From positions 62,001 to 126,000 of the forward strand of contig JAALGY010000014.1 in assembly GCA_032358165.1 (NCBI GenBank): a DNA stretch of 64,000 nt, in the 5' to 3' direction. Below, in pieces: positions 25,201 to 41,943 of this stretch (position 1 is the first letter of the stretch; the number at the start of each line of letters is the position of its first letter). The translations under genes and the position numbers were made by a program. The notes under the pieces were generated by a model that did not search any database, was not told the origin of the DNA, and worked only from the letters and a program-made list of their open reading frames with translations. The DNA is from Diplosphaera chodatii (lineage: Eukaryota > Chlorophyta > Trebouxiophyceae > Prasiolales > Stichococcaceae).

Positions 25201-28200
25201 GGCATGTCCCAGCCGTGCAAAGGCCCTGTACAGGTACGACACCTGCATGAATCCTTGTCACATAGCTACCCGTATCAGTAGCAGCAGTCATGGCCCCAGG
25301 GCACAGGACTGCTTTCCAGGATACGAGCATGCCAGAGTGCAGCGCACCAGACCAGGTTTGAAGTGTTCTGTGGGCTGAACTTTGCAATGCTACGCTGCGC
25401 AGCAGTCGCCACATGGTCCAGGAGCTGGCATGGCGGCTGGAACATCAGGTTGGCATATGCCCATGCCTGCACCCAGACATGCACCAGGGGTACACCCGTT
25501 GCCATCAGAACAATTTTTCGATCGCCGCGGGCAGCATGTGCACGAATATACACTTCACCTTAACTGTGTTCTAATATACTGCTACGGCCAGGCAGGGGAA
25601 ACTCGTGCAAGGTGCACCAGGTTGGCGAGGTTCTGCGCATTGAACTGTGACAGCTGCGGCACGCTGGCTACTGCGACTGCCTCCAGCAGCACAGCATCCT
25701 CCTGACCCAGCTTTGAGAATGCCCAGATCGTGTTGGACAGCGCCTGTGATCCACTTTGTAGCATTGTCGATGTGGGCACAACATGGGCAGTCGCTAAGGA
25801 GTTTACTACTACGCAGTGGCAACAGTCATCTTATCCATATAGAGGCCCACCTGCGGAGTGAACTCTCCAATTTTGTTGCATGCAGCTGCCGATATTGCTG
25901 CCATCACGTTGCCCGGGTGGTGCCCCAGTTTGGCGTATGACAGCACCTGGGTACATCGGAAGTGAATGTGTTGCCTCCCCCAGGGCGTTTAGCAACTGCC
26001 ATGCCAACCAGTGCAGCCCAGCACCAGAACCGACATCACACATACAGCAACTGCACCAGGTTGGAGATGTTCTGACTGGTGAATGCAACGAGTTTTTCCT
26101 CAGCAGCGCCAGCAAGTGCTTGCAACAGTTCCTCGCCCGGGTTGTGTTCTGCAAGAAGCGACAGGAGCTGGTTGAGTTGCAGCATGCAGCAGGCAGGCAG
26201 ATTATTTGACTCCTCCGGCGGCAATGGCTGTGATTGTCAGATGCCACTGCAAGCTGGCACATGCTTGACGCACCCAGCGACGCAAAGCCCTGCACAACCG
26301 CACAAACCCAGTCCCGCTCCTCACACCAACTCAGCATGATGCCATTCAAGCATGAGCGGTGCATTTGGACAGCCAAGATTGCATGGCGTACCCAGAGACT
26401 ATTTGCCAGATTCTGCAGTGCAAAGAACATAAGTGTCAGGTTTGATGGTCCGCAAAATAAAAAGATTTTTTTCCAGAGCACTCCATCCAATTTGCACTGG
26501 CAATCTCGGATACCTGCGGGTTGAATTCGGAGATCTTGAGCAGTGCAATATCTGCCAGACGATTCAGCAGCCGCGGCGACACTCGCAGCTCCATCTTTGC
26601 AAGCGCCTGCATGGTTGTACGATTGACTGTAGCGGACTGGTCCCTTTTAGTGCTCTGACGTCGGAGTCTTGTCTAAAAAAGGGAACTGTCCGAAAGACAC
26701 GGTTGTGCTGGTCAATCAGCCTCACCCAGAGCACGTTTGCAAGGTTGCGGGCAGAAAACTCTTGCAGCTTGCCCTCTGCACCCCCAGCACATCAAGAGTG
26801 CTGCAAAATGGGTCTACACAAGAGTGGTGATCACATCAGGACGCTAGGCAGGTATGACACCATGCTGTATTATCGACGCACCAATCATGCTGAGCAGGCG
26901 CTCGAACTCTGGCTGGGCCGCAATGTACTCGTAATGTGTTGAGCCTGCACAAGGCCAACAAGCAGCAGTAGTGTTTGTTCAGAACCAAGCTTACGAACAG
27001 TTACAACCCGTTCATACTTGTGTGCCACTACCTGCATCCAGCTTTGCCATCCTGTGCGTGGCTGTTGCCATACAGACTGTATCGAAATGTTGACCGGACA
27101 TCGTGACAACATCCAGAATATCCTGCAAATGGTGAGGAACCACCGCATTACAAAGCGCAGAAACGTCTGGCGTGCAGATGAGACTCGTGCGTCCAGAACA
27201 CGAGCAGAACCCTGGATCAATCATTGCTTGGTGGTGGTTGACCTGGGCAGTACGTGCAGCAGAAATGCGCTTGTTGATGGCGATGTACGCAGGCACCTGG
27301 CGCCGAAAACAATCACATATTGCTGTCTGCGCAGCCATGTACTTTGCAACAACTAGGTGCATAACAGGTTGTGACTTTTCAAGAGTTCTTGACACACCTG
27401 GCGGGGAGGAAAGGCGGCTTTGTTCGGGCTGCCTCCTCCCACATCCAACTTTCGCTTCACGCCAAGCACTGCAGGCAACAGCAATCGAACTTGCAAGCCA
27501 TCAAATGACATGGTCGAACGATGGGGCAAACCAGGAACATGACTGCAGTCGGCTTTCGAAGCACAGCAGCTGCACAAGGAATGGCAGCCACCTTGCGCAC
27601 CCAGCCTGCTTTTCGGTGGTGCAGCTGGCGGCGGAGGCGGGGGAGGACCGTGGGGCGGCGGCCACGGGGCCAGGGCAGGGCGCGGCCCATGCAGCAGCGC
27701 ATGCTGAACCGGAGGTTGAGGCGCCCCCGCCATGGCGTGCTGCTCCGTCAGAGCGGCCGCATAGCCATAGCTCCACACATCCTGTCAAAGACCCATGATG
27801 AGGTCGATCTTCCAGTAGGGTGTGACAGTGCGACTGCAAAGCCAACCTGTTAATTTGGGAGAGCAGCAGCACTCTTGAGGTTGAATACCAGTGGCAGGTA
27901 AGTGTCAAGGCGTACCTCGGCTGTGGGCGGATAATATGCACCATAACAAGCAGTTGGTGGATACTGAGGCGCGTAAGGCAATCCTGCAATGGCAGAAGTC
28001 GTGCAACTACAACCACAAAGCCCACGTGTGATGTTGCAACTGCTTAGCATTTCATGGTTCAATGGTTCGAGGGCTTGTTGCATACCTGGTGGCAAGGGGC
28101 AGCCAGGAAATGGTGCTGGCGCACTGTGGTACATACCGGCAGCAAATGCTGCTGCATACCCAGATACAGGACTGGCAGCTGGTGGCAAGCGGTGGGCATT

Positions 28201-28982
28201 AGGCACTGTCTGGATGGCTAGCTGATGCTGGGGCTGCAGATCGTAAACCTGCTCCGGCACAGGCCACCTGCACATTGGCGTGGTGAGCTTGATTTTGGCG
28301 GCCGAGGTCGCTCTGCCTCTGCGTGCATCCCACTGTCAGGGCAGGCACTTGACGAGGGTTCACCAGCCATTGGCGGCCAGCGGCTGTGGTTTGACAAAGG
28401 TCGCCGGAGCGCCCTCTGGCAACGGTGGCAGATGCGGGCCGTACACAGGTGGCTGCTCAGTGCTGGGACGTGCGTCCACCGCATCCACCGCCTCCGCCAT
28501 GCTGATGATACTCGGATGCTGTGACGAGTGCTTGGCTACACCACCTCCTGCAACAGCGGGCAAGCCGTCATGTACACTTCCAGGGCCTATGACGAGTACC
28601 ATCTTGAAGACGACATCTGCAAGCGTCAAGGTGGTGATCTCCAGAATCCCTTGCAAGTGGTGGCATATCGCTGACGGTGGGCTATCTTGGCAGCGTCGGC
28701 TCTGCAGCTGGTGCGTGAGCAGCATCATTGACAAGCGTATGAAGTCCTACTACAGACGGCCACACATGTATGACCTGCTGCATAATCTCGGGCGGGGCCA
28801 TGCATGTAATGGCACGCAAGGCCTAGAATCATATCGCACCTGCTGTGGTTCGGCTGTGAGTGACCAGTAGTGGACGTGTTGTTGTTGTGGATGCCGGGAG
28901 TAGGAGAGTGGGGAGGTGCTGCTGCAGACAGCACAGGGAGCATGTTGAACGAACCGCCGCCAAGGCTTGTTGTTCTCGGCAT
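22208..28982 (-). CDS. Octotricopeptide-repeat (OPR) protein with C-terminal RAP domain
   Basis: OPR proteins are helical-repeat RNA-binding proteins of green algae that act on chloroplast or mitochondrial transcripts. The many-exon minus-strand gene starts at ATG 28982 (MPRTTSLGGGSFN) with a Pro/Gly/Ala-rich N-terminus. This runs to KRKLDVGGGSPNKAAF (about 27440), which splices in phase to VPAYIAINKRISAARTAQ and then DILDVV...HFDTVCMATATHRMAKL (27130). Repeats with the core (F)xxQNxxNxxW follow down to about 23300: LQEFSARNLANVLW, EFNPQ, LVAFTSQNISNLVQLL, LSQFNAQNLANLVHLA, AKFSPQNTSNLVWC, YFSAQNISNTVW, HEFSQQNLSNLCWAFGKLGH, FNAQQLSNMLWALTIL. The RAP domain is split: FSIDIALPQERIAME (22575-22530), then VDGPHHFTANTRTPLGET and GRRRLLAARGWTVISVPYFLW (22415-22270). 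The exact exon count and the last codons are unresolved. Confidence 0.82.
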
Positions 28983-29534
28983 AAAGGCAGCCGTAGGCCC
29001 TTGCACACAAGCCGGTCGTGTACACGTAAAATTTCACGAGTGAGCTTGAGTCTGTTAGCCTAATAAGCATGCATACGCACTCGCTCGTGCGTCCAAGGCC
29101 GTTTGTTTAGCCAGAGTGTCGACGGCGGTTTATTCTGCGGCGGTGCGGCCTTTCGATAGCGGAGTCACCACGCTCGACACGGAGCTGCGCGATGCCCAAT
29201 GGCCAGCAGCGTGCATCCGACTGGCGAAGAGTGCATACGAGCTGGTATGCTGCGGCTTTTGTGTCACTCTGGGACTGCCAATCAGTCGTCTGTGGGGTGC
29301 AAGTTGAATGGCCATGCTTGATTGATCCCCTTCCTTGTTGACCTCGCTCCTTCATTCTTCCAGATTGCCCTCAATTCCCAAAGTCACGATGGAGGAGGAG
29401 CATGTCGCCATGGACCAGGTATCGTATGATCTGGTCAACTGGAGCAGCCACGACAGTGTGCGGCACTGCTGTGCACAGAGTTCTGATCGGTCCGAACGGC
29501 AATTGTCCATGGCCCTCAACAACGTCAGATGCGT
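28983..29534. other. Intergenic between CDC5 3' end and OPR start
   Basis: The region should contain the OPR promoter and the CDC5 3' UTR. Short open frames (for example 29116-29307 +) have no recognisable product. Confidence 0.4.
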
Positions 29535-34102
<4,568 letters not shown>

Positions 34103-34748
34103 GGTGGGCGACTTATGGACTGTCCCAACCTGGTCGCCTGGTTTGTGAAGCCGCTTCCCCCGCGGTGCTCACTGCTGGGCCTGCTGTTCACCGGTGTAAG
34201 TTTTGCGGCTCCAGCCGCGCCCAGAGAAGAGCACTGCCAATGCTGCGGCGGCGACGTACCACTCACCGCCTCACAGCATGTCGCAGGTGAAAGACATCTG
34301 TTCCACGTCCGGCTTACACTTGCACGCTCAGCTGCACGGGCTCACAGGCGCTGGTGTCGATGCACACCCAGCACTGTTGCCCCGGCCGCTGCTGACCCGC
34401 GACAGGTCTTCGCGACAGGCTCCAAAACACTACTCTCAATCCATGCTCGTACGTGCAATGTGAGCAGTCGCAAGTGCAGGGCAGCGTGCTCAGAGATCTG
34501 TGAACCGTGATGGTGCTCGGCAGCAGTGGAAGCAGGTGCAGAACAGTCTGCGAATGGCCCAGTGGTGGCAAAACGCACATGTGCCTTTACTATCTGCATC
34601 TCGTTGTCCTTTCAGTGTTCCTGGTTGAGTTTGGCGGTGCCGCATGCAGTCCTGCCTGCGATCCCGGGCCATTTGAAGCACAGCAGCTTCGATCGGCAGG
34701 GTCGTTGTCGAGCAGATACAGCCTTCGGACATCAGCTGTAGGAAACAA
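34103..34748. other. Intergenic, divergent promoter region CDC5/Acinus
   Basis: These 646 bases separate two splicing-factor genes transcribed in opposite directions. Short open frames here are not supported as genes. Confidence 0.4.
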
Positions 34749-37410
34749 ATGGTGACTGTCGAGGAGGTGCCAAGCCTGCGTGTGGTCGACCTCATGGCGG
34801 AGTTGAAAGCTCGCGACTTGCCCATCTCAGGCTTGAAGGCTGCACTGGTCGATCGCCTGGTGGATGCCCTCAAGGTAGTTGTCGCAGATGCGATGCCCCT
34901 CACTGTCGTGTGAATGTGCGATTGCGTGGCACACAGTGTCCCAAGCAACCGGCATATATGAAAGCATGTCCTGCAACTGACAGGCGTCAGAGGCGGGGCA
35001 GACAGAGGAGCCCGCAGAAGCCGAGGAGGCCGCAGGTGGTGAGGAACCTGCAGAGGATGGGATAGCCGACGATGCAGCGGAAACTGTTGCAGACGTACAG
35101 CCAGACGCTCCTGCGGTCGAGCCGGAGGCGTCCACAGCGGAGCCAACAGATGCTGAAATAGCTGCAGAGCCGGCAGCTAGCACGCCTGCAGAGGACGCTG
35201 TGCAAGGGGATGCAGCAGCTGACACGCCCGCAGAGGACGCAGCGCAAGGGGATGCAGCAGCCGCCGGTGCGCCTGCAGAGCCGGCTGCCGCAAATGAGGA
35301 GCAGCCAACCTCGACAGCCGACGAAGGCCAGCCGGCTGAGGCTGCTGATGAGGGACGTGAGGTGGAGCCTGCCCAGGCATCAGACGCGGAGCCATTGGCG
35401 GGCGCATCAACGGCTGACGAGCCAGCGGCCACTGATGGCGCTGCAGCGCCTGCTGAGGAGGCGCAGCCTGCAGATGCAGAGGCAGATGCGGGTGGAGGCG
35501 CAGATGCAGAGGCGGATGCAGATGCAGAGGCAGCACCCGGCGCAGCAGACGCCAGTGCTGCGCCTGCAGTGGAGCCCGTTGCAGCTGTGGCGCCAGGCCC
35601 CGCTGCAGCAGACGGTGCCGAGGCAATGGTGGAGGATGAAGCGCCGGAGATGGACTTCGACATAGAGCCCGTGAGCGATGTGCTCAGTCGGATGTTCATG
35701 CAAGTTTGTATGCGGTTGCCCCTTACCTGGTGAACGGTTCCCTGCTTTCAAGGTCATGAGCCAGTGTTTACCCTGCAGGAGGAGGAGCCAGCAGCACCCC
35801 CATCGACCTCGAAGGCTGCCAAGCAGAGAGGGGACGATGCAAAGTCATCTAGAGGTGGGCAACGCTTGCGCCAGTGTCCACTGTAATGAACCTCCATGCC
35901 CAAGGTGGAGCTGGTGTTATAACAGCAGTGTTCATGATTCTGTCACGTGGGTGCTTTCAAATAGGCAAGCGCGAGCGGGAGCCAATTCCAGGCATGAAGG
36001 CGCCGCCCAAGGTGACCACTGATGGCCGGCACTCAGATGCCGCACGTCCAGCTAAAGCGCAACGTACTGAGGGCGGCACACCAGGCAGCGCGCCCACCAG
36101 ACGGCTGTCCACCCAGAGGCGAGGCAGACCTTTAGCTGATGCATGCTGCTGCGAGCAACATGTCACGTCTGTGTCTAAGGTTCGTGCCTATCCTTGCAAT
36201 TCTAGCTGGCAGCAACTCCATTGCCTAGGGGTGTGGTTACCACCAAAGCCGACCGTGGGAGTACTGCGCCTGCAGTGATGTGCCGCTGCTGACGCCCAGA
36301 CAGCGGAGCAGCGTGAAGGCGCCCCCGCCGAACATGGAGCCGACGCCAGCGCTGCGCATCGACAACTTCATGCGGCCATGCACCCTTCCCCAGGTGAGCA
36401 TCGCCACTCGCAGCAGCTCCCGGGGGCAACAGAGTGGCCTGTTAATCAAGCCCCACTGCATGGTGCACAGGCGGCGCAGCACTCCAAGTCATTGTGCAAG
36501 CCAGAAGCCAGCTTCCACGCTGTGCAGGTGAAGCAGCTGCTCAGCCAGGAGGGTGCAGTCATCAAGGAGAACTGCTTCTGGATGAACAGCATCAAGACGC
36601 ACTGCTATGTCATCTTCGAGACCGCTGAGCAGGCGGAGGCCATCAGGTACCTGGCTGTTCTGGGTCTGTGAATACGGCATGTGTATATGCTGCTTTCGGT
36701 CTGCGGCGGTGTTGCTGAGTCGTCAGCGGGTTGATGGGGTATGCTAGGTGGCTGAAGTTGGCTTGCTGTATGTGCAACAGGCAGATAACCTTCAACGTTC
36801 AGTTTCCACGGGATAGTCAGAAGCGGCTAGCGCCCAAGTTCGTTACAGTCGAGGAGGCGGAGGGTGTGATTGCGGGCACAACGAGTGGCACGCCGCGCAC
36901 GCCCGCAGCGCCAGCACCAGCTGCTGCCCCTGCGGCAGGGCACACGCCCGCAGGCAGCTCTGGGGTGCGGTGTGCCGGCAATTCCAGCATGTGATGTGGA
37001 TGGGTTTGGTGGCTGTACGTATTGAACCTTGCTTGCACCCCCAGCAGCATGGAGGTATCCTTGCACCGTTCTGTTGTGCAGCGGACGGACGCCAGGCGAG
37101 ACATTCTGGAGCGCAGGCAGCAGCGGCAGCAGACTGCAAAGCCAGCACCACCGCCTCAAGAAGAGGTACCGCGGATGCATGTCATGGTACAACAGCAGGC
37201 TCTTGTATGTTTGCTGTAGGCTGAGCGCCTGTCTGTGGTGTACATGTGTGGTGTATTGAGCTGGCTGCCATCGGCTCTTCGATGCAGCTTGGTCTGGACG
37301 ACCTGTTCCGGAAGACAGAAACTGCGCCGCACCTGTACTGGCTGCCAGTGGCACCCAAGGAGGAGGTGGCGAGCAATACCCCTGGACCAACCGCAAATGG
37401 CAAAGTTTGA
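34749..37410 (+). CDS. ACIN1: Acinus-like protein (SAP, RRM-like, RSB motif), ASAP complex
   Basis: Acinus scaffolds the ASAP complex (with SAP18 and RNPS1) at the exon junction complex. Exon 1 (34749-34874) encodes an N-terminal SAP domain: SLRVVDLMAELKARDLP, GLKAALVDRLVDALK. Exon 2, from 34984, is about 240 residues of Ala/Glu/Asp/Pro low-complexity sequence ending PEMDFDIEPVSDVL. After basic Ser-rich exons comes an RRM-like fold: ALRIDNFMRPCTLPQ, VKQLLSQEGAVIKENCFWMN, IKTHCYVIFETAEQAEA (Acinus signature FWMd.IKTHCYV). An Ala/Pro-rich exon and ARRDILERRQQRQQTAKP follow. The last exon carries the RNPS1/SAP18-binding RSB motif LDDLFRKTETAPHLYWLPV and stops at 37410. The acidic Ala-rich insert is much longer than I expect for the family. 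Confidence 0.9.
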
Positions 37411-37958
37411 GGCTGTCCACTCGTAGCATCGTGCTGCAAGGGCCGGGCGAGCTGTGCGTTTGCCGACCTTGGAGGAGTGCAACCTAAGATGTGGCTGTTG
37501 CCCCAGGGTTGGACATGGGACTCGTCTGTTGGCATCCGAGTGCCGCTTTGTCGGCAAAAGCTGCAGCAACGATGAAGCACAAATTGCGGCTCGCCACCAG
37601 TAATAGCTACAGAAGCAACTGCTCGATATGCGTGATGTCCATGTACTTTACCACAGCAGCCCAGATGTTCACGCTGCACACCCAGCGGAGGATGCAGACG
37701 CTCCGTAAGGGTGTCAGGATTGGCGAGCCACGTGATTGCAATGAGGGGAGCAGGTGGTGTCAACAGACGCCCGACGCATGCCCCACATGAGGGAGGTATG
37801 AACATCCTTAGGCCGCACAGTCAATCACACGCCGACAAAGTGTCATCGCATAGCACTAGCATGACATATGACGACCCACGTGGCTCTGCAACGTCCTGTT
37901 TGACATCAGCAACACCCCAATGCATCGGTGCATAGCGCCATCCTTGATCCAGCCCAGC
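37411..37958. other. Intergenic between convergent Acinus and eS31 genes
   Basis: Probably the two 3' UTRs. A plus-strand frame at 37491-37790 has no recognisable domain and no splice support. Confidence 0.4.
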
Positions 37959-39029
37959 TCATGGCTTGGCCGTCTCATCCTTGTCGTACATCATGGTGAG
38001 TCCGCACTTGCCGCTGTGCGCACAGACGGTACAAATGTCAGCAAGCAGTATGAAAGTGACATTCGCTACAGTACCAGAGGTTCTAGAGATCCACAAAGAC
38101 AGGCAGCAGCATTAAAGGTGTTGGCTCGTAGGAAGTGACTGACGCCGGAAGGCAATGCGGTGACACACCAAACCAAGTCAATGAGCACGCACCAGTACAC
38201 GCGGTTGAAGTGGGTGGCCATGAAGATACCAGGGCCGCAGGTGGGTGCTGGGCACACCTTGCGCAGCCGCTGCACCTTGCCCGAGTCGTCCACCTGTTTA
38301 GGGATGCAAAATGGGTTTGTGATGCCAGGATGCCAGAACTAAGCCGTCAGCAGGGTCTTGTCCTGGGTAGGATGTTTCAGCAATGACTTTGGACCGGGAA
38401 CAAAGATGGCGATGCCATGCAACAGGGCGCCCACCTTGTAGAACTTGAGCACGCGCAGCTTGATCTTCTTGTGCTTGTGCTTGATCTTCTTGGGCTTGGT
38501 GTACGTCTTCTTCTTGCGCTTCTTGCCGCCGCCCAGCAGCCGCGCCAGCGAGTACAGCGTCGCCTCATCAGTCACGCCGCACTCGGCCAGCACAGCGCTG
38601 TCCGCCAGCTGCTGCCCACCGAACGCCAGCCGCTGCTCCTCGGCGGGGACACCTGAAGACAGGCACCACATCCATTGGCAGGGTCCAGCATGCTCAAGGT
38701 TGTTGGCTGCAAATGCATCACTTCGGCATTGACAGGGCTCCGACCAGGCCTGCAGCAACACTGAGATACAGCCTACGGTGCAGCAACGGCGAGCACCGCG
38801 CTGGCAGCGCAGCATTTGCTCACCCTGGCGCGCGGCCACCACAGCCTTGACATCCGCGACAGTGGCGCCAGCGCCCACCTCGACGGTGTGAGTGCGGTCT
38901 GCAGCAGAGGACATTGGTGATGAGTGTCTGCGTGAAGCTAAAACATTCTTCAGGGACACAAAGCTCACAGCACGCCAAGCCAACATCTGCATGAAGAAGC
39001 CGCTCACCGGTCCTGACAAACAGCTGCAT
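37959..39029 (-). CDS. RPS27A: Divergent ubiquitin / 40S ribosomal protein S27a (eS31) fusion
   Basis: In most eukaryotes eS31 is made as a C-terminal extension of ubiquitin and cut after its Gly-Gly. Exons 39029-39008, 38898-38824, 38652-38435, 38293-38193 and 38013-37959 join in phase to give 156 residues. The eS31 part is clear: [48 protein letters not shown], and the zinc-binding [14 protein letters not shown]. The ubiquitin part (about 75 residues) keeps the fold pattern (MQLFVRT...VEEV-type strands, [30 protein letters not shown]). However, it lacks most ubiquitin lysines: positions equivalent to K6, K11, K29, K33, K48 and K63 are substituted and only K27 is kept. The tail is LLGG instead of LRGG. 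It is probably a chaperone-like leader rather than working ubiquitin. Confidence 0.92.
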
Positions 39030-39355
39030 GATGCCCCGTTCGCTCGGTACTCGGCAACAAATGTGCCGTCCTCGTACCGAGACGAGGAAGAGAAGGATTT
39101 GCGAAGGCGCTCTTCACTCAAGTCCGCCGACGTGCTAAACCCTACTGCCCCACTGACCGACCAGGGTCGGCAAGGCGGCATCAGCCCTGGATGCGCAGAA
39201 TGCACCATGCAGCCCGCGGTCCATTGGTACATGCTTGTGGGCGCTCCGGCCTGGGGTCCGGCAGATGCACACGTTCCTCCTTACGGATACTTGGTCTGAA
39301 GAGGTTCACACGGACTTGAAGCATTGCTGGCGGGAATGCATGCACTGCATGCGCA
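39030..39355. promoter_or_regulatory. Short divergent promoter region eS31/pseudouridine synthase
   Basis: Only about 326 bases lie between the two divergent ATGs, so a shared bidirectional promoter is likely. No specific element was identified. Confidence 0.4.
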
Positions 39356-41488
39356 ATGACAGCGGCGCATGTGGTATTTTTGCAACCTGCGTCACATCTG
39401 CTTTTGAGCTCTGGAGGAAAGGATAGGCCAGTGCTCGCTCCGCAGCATCATAGGGTGATACCAATCTGCAGTCGGTCGAGGCTGAGCACCATGCAGCTTG
39501 CGGGGGCACATTACAGCTATGAGATGCAGCCGGCAGAACTTGACACTCACAGCTCGTGCAGTTATGCCGCGCACGAAGGCAGACTGGCCAGTCCACTTGA
39601 CATGCCACCAAGTCTAAGGCTAGGCCCACGTGTAGAGCATGTCAAAGTTGTACAAGATGGCTGCATCACTGAGCGGCTCGCAGAGGCGCTCAGCCTCTCA
39701 CCGGTAGGTCTAAGTGTAAGCACCCATTCCTGCATTTCAGCCAGAAGAGTGGTTGCCACCACGAAAAATCAGTTGAATGCCAAGCGGTAATGTTCCTGTT
39801 CACCATGCACAGGAGTACATCCAGAGGTTGATAGAGTTTGGCGCGGTGTACTACTGCCCGATCCACCCGCTGCCGCCACAGCAGTCGGCAGACACTCCGG
39901 AAGGCCGACAGCAGCTTGCAGCTGCTCAGGCAGCCCGGCTGGCAGGCGCAGCCCGTCATGGCAAGAGTGTGCGCGCTCAACTTTCGAAACTGAACCTCTC
40001 CTGATGCTGTGCAGGCAATGGCTACAAGGTGCTGGGCAACAAGCAATCTTCGGCATATTGACGTTATGTCATCCTCCTTCACTGCAGCCAACGCTGTCGG
40101 TGCCGCGCAGGGTGGTTGATGACTGTGATGTGCATCAATACGGATACTGTCGGGTGCATGTGCACCCAAAGCGTTTTTCGCTCGCCTACACCACCAATTG
40201 GAAGGTTTGCATTGTGTTGAATCTGCCTCCAGGCATGGCTGTGCATGTGTCAGTCTACCTTGGCAATTGACCTGTCAGTGCGCTCTCAGTGACAGTGACA
40301 GGCAGTGCCTGTGGACACAGGCGCGTGTCATAGTCAACGAGGATGAGTACGTGGTGCTGAACAAGCCTCCAGGGGTCCAGGTCACCCCCACCGTAGACAA
40401 CCTGCTGGAATGCTGCCTCACGCTGGGTGCCAAGGTGCAGTCTACAGATCTCATTGCACTACGTCCACCATCCGCAGCTGGCGTCGTTTGCCACATCAAA
40501 AGTCAGATTTATGTGTTTGCCATCTGCAGGCCATTGGCAGGGACGAGCCGCTGCTCATCACGCACAGGCTGGACACCTGCACAGAGGGCGTGCTCATCAT
40601 GGGCAGGAAGAAAGAGTTTGTGCAGCGGTTTAATGCATCGATGATGGCCAAGAGGTCACTGAAGAAGACATACAGGGCGCTCACCAGAGTGCCTCTTAGC
40701 CCTGGTATGTTGCTGATGTCATCACTACTGGGCATACGTGTCCATCTGCATTGCGTTGAATCTGGACTCATGCGTCTTGTCAACCAGTTTGGCATGGTGG
40801 TGCAGGAGTCATGATTGACTATGTATTTGTCAGGCAGCGGCAGCCGGGCAGTGCGTCCTGCACCATTGTGCTGGAGCACGAGCAGCCCAACAGCCTGCGC
40901 TGCGAGCTGGAGATTATTGCAGTGGAAGAGGTGGGGCTGTTGACGTGAGAAGCGGCTGTTGCTGTTGGCTGTCGCACTGTGGACGATTGCGGGCTACGAG
41001 CATGTTATACCATCGGTTGAACAGGTATTTGGTGACACGTGCGCAAGCTTGGCGATGCAGGTTCACCTTACCGGCGATGCCGCTAAGCAATGGGGTGATG
41101 TGGCCTTCGAGCACACCATTGATCTACGCACTGGGCGCACACACCAGATCCGTGTGCAGCTGGCAGCCGCGGGGGCGCCTTTGCTGGGGGATCACCTGTA
41201 TGGCGATGAAGAGACAGCGCCTGTCGACGTACCTCTGATGGTCAGTATTCCCACAGCTATTTGGTGTTGATCACTGTGCTCATGCTCCCTGTGAGAGTTG
41301 GAGTGTGATCTTTTGAGTGGGTCGCTCCTTCTGGGCAGGGAGACATCCCGGCTGCGGCGCAAGGCAAGCGCGATGTGACCCAGCCGATTGGGCTGCAGGC
41401 ATACCAGCTTCGGGTCAGCAGTGATACTCGGATTTTTGGACCCGATAACATGTGTTTTACTGCACCTACACCATGGTGGCGGGTATGA
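39356..41488 (+). CDS. RluA-family RNA pseudouridine synthase, likely organellar
   Basis: RluA-type enzymes convert uridine to pseudouridine in RNA. Exon 1 (39356-39703) begins with a Ser/Arg-containing leader (MTAAHVVFLQPASHLLLSS) that could be a transit peptide. Exon 2, from 39813, has EYIQRLIEFGAVYYCPIHP, an S4-like start. Next come VDDCDVHQYGYCRVHVHPKR and the catalytic region VIVNEDEYVVLNKPPGVQV, then DEPLLITHRLDTCTEGVLIM, where HRLD holds the catalytic Asp. Further exons carry SLKKTYRALTRVPLSPG, VMIDYVFVRQRQPG, IDLRTGRTHQIRVQLAAAG, PLLGDHLYGDEE, and a last exon ending FTAPTPWWRV at 41488. The architecture resembles plant chloroplast RNA pseudouridine synthase 6, but substrate and compartment are inferred. 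Confidence 0.88.
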
Positions 41489-41943
41489 CTGCCGCTTTTC
41501 TGCAGTCCAATGTACAGCGGCTGGGCCATGTCCTTGAACTGCTGGTCACCATAGCACACTTGCAATGCCACGGCCACTGAGTCCCCGCTGCGTCACTGCA
41601 TGTTCAGACCTGAAACGGGCATGCAACAGAATTACAGCATGATGCAACGGCGGAGGGCTTGTGATCATAGTGTGACATGGCAACACGATCCGTATAATGG
41701 ATACCACGCTGCTGATATGAGCCACGCTCATATGAGAAGGGGGTGAAATTTGTACCAGCCAAATATAGCAGCGAGCACAGCAGCAGCAGCAGCAGCGAGC
41801 ACAGCAGACCGGTTACTAAGTGCTCGAGGGCGGCCAGGCGAGGCGAAGCGCAACATGACGGCCGTCTTCATGCAGCTGTGCGCGAATGTACAATTTAGCA
41901 CTGTGTGATGTGCCGGCACTATTCAGGCCGAAGGGCCGGCGGG
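41489..41943. other. Intergenic with perfect inverted repeat
   Basis: The stretch lies between two plus-strand genes. It holds an 8-base perfect inverted repeat with a 3-base loop at 41715-41733 (atatgagc / gctcatat) and a short CAG-rich stretch near 41780. It probably contains the pseudouridine synthase 3' UTR and the zuotin promoter. Confidence 0.5.

Noticed and set aside
34827..35699. 290-codon minus-strand Ser/Ala-rich frame
   Set aside because: Mirror of the GC-rich Ala/Glu repeat region of Acinus; low complexity makes both strands open.
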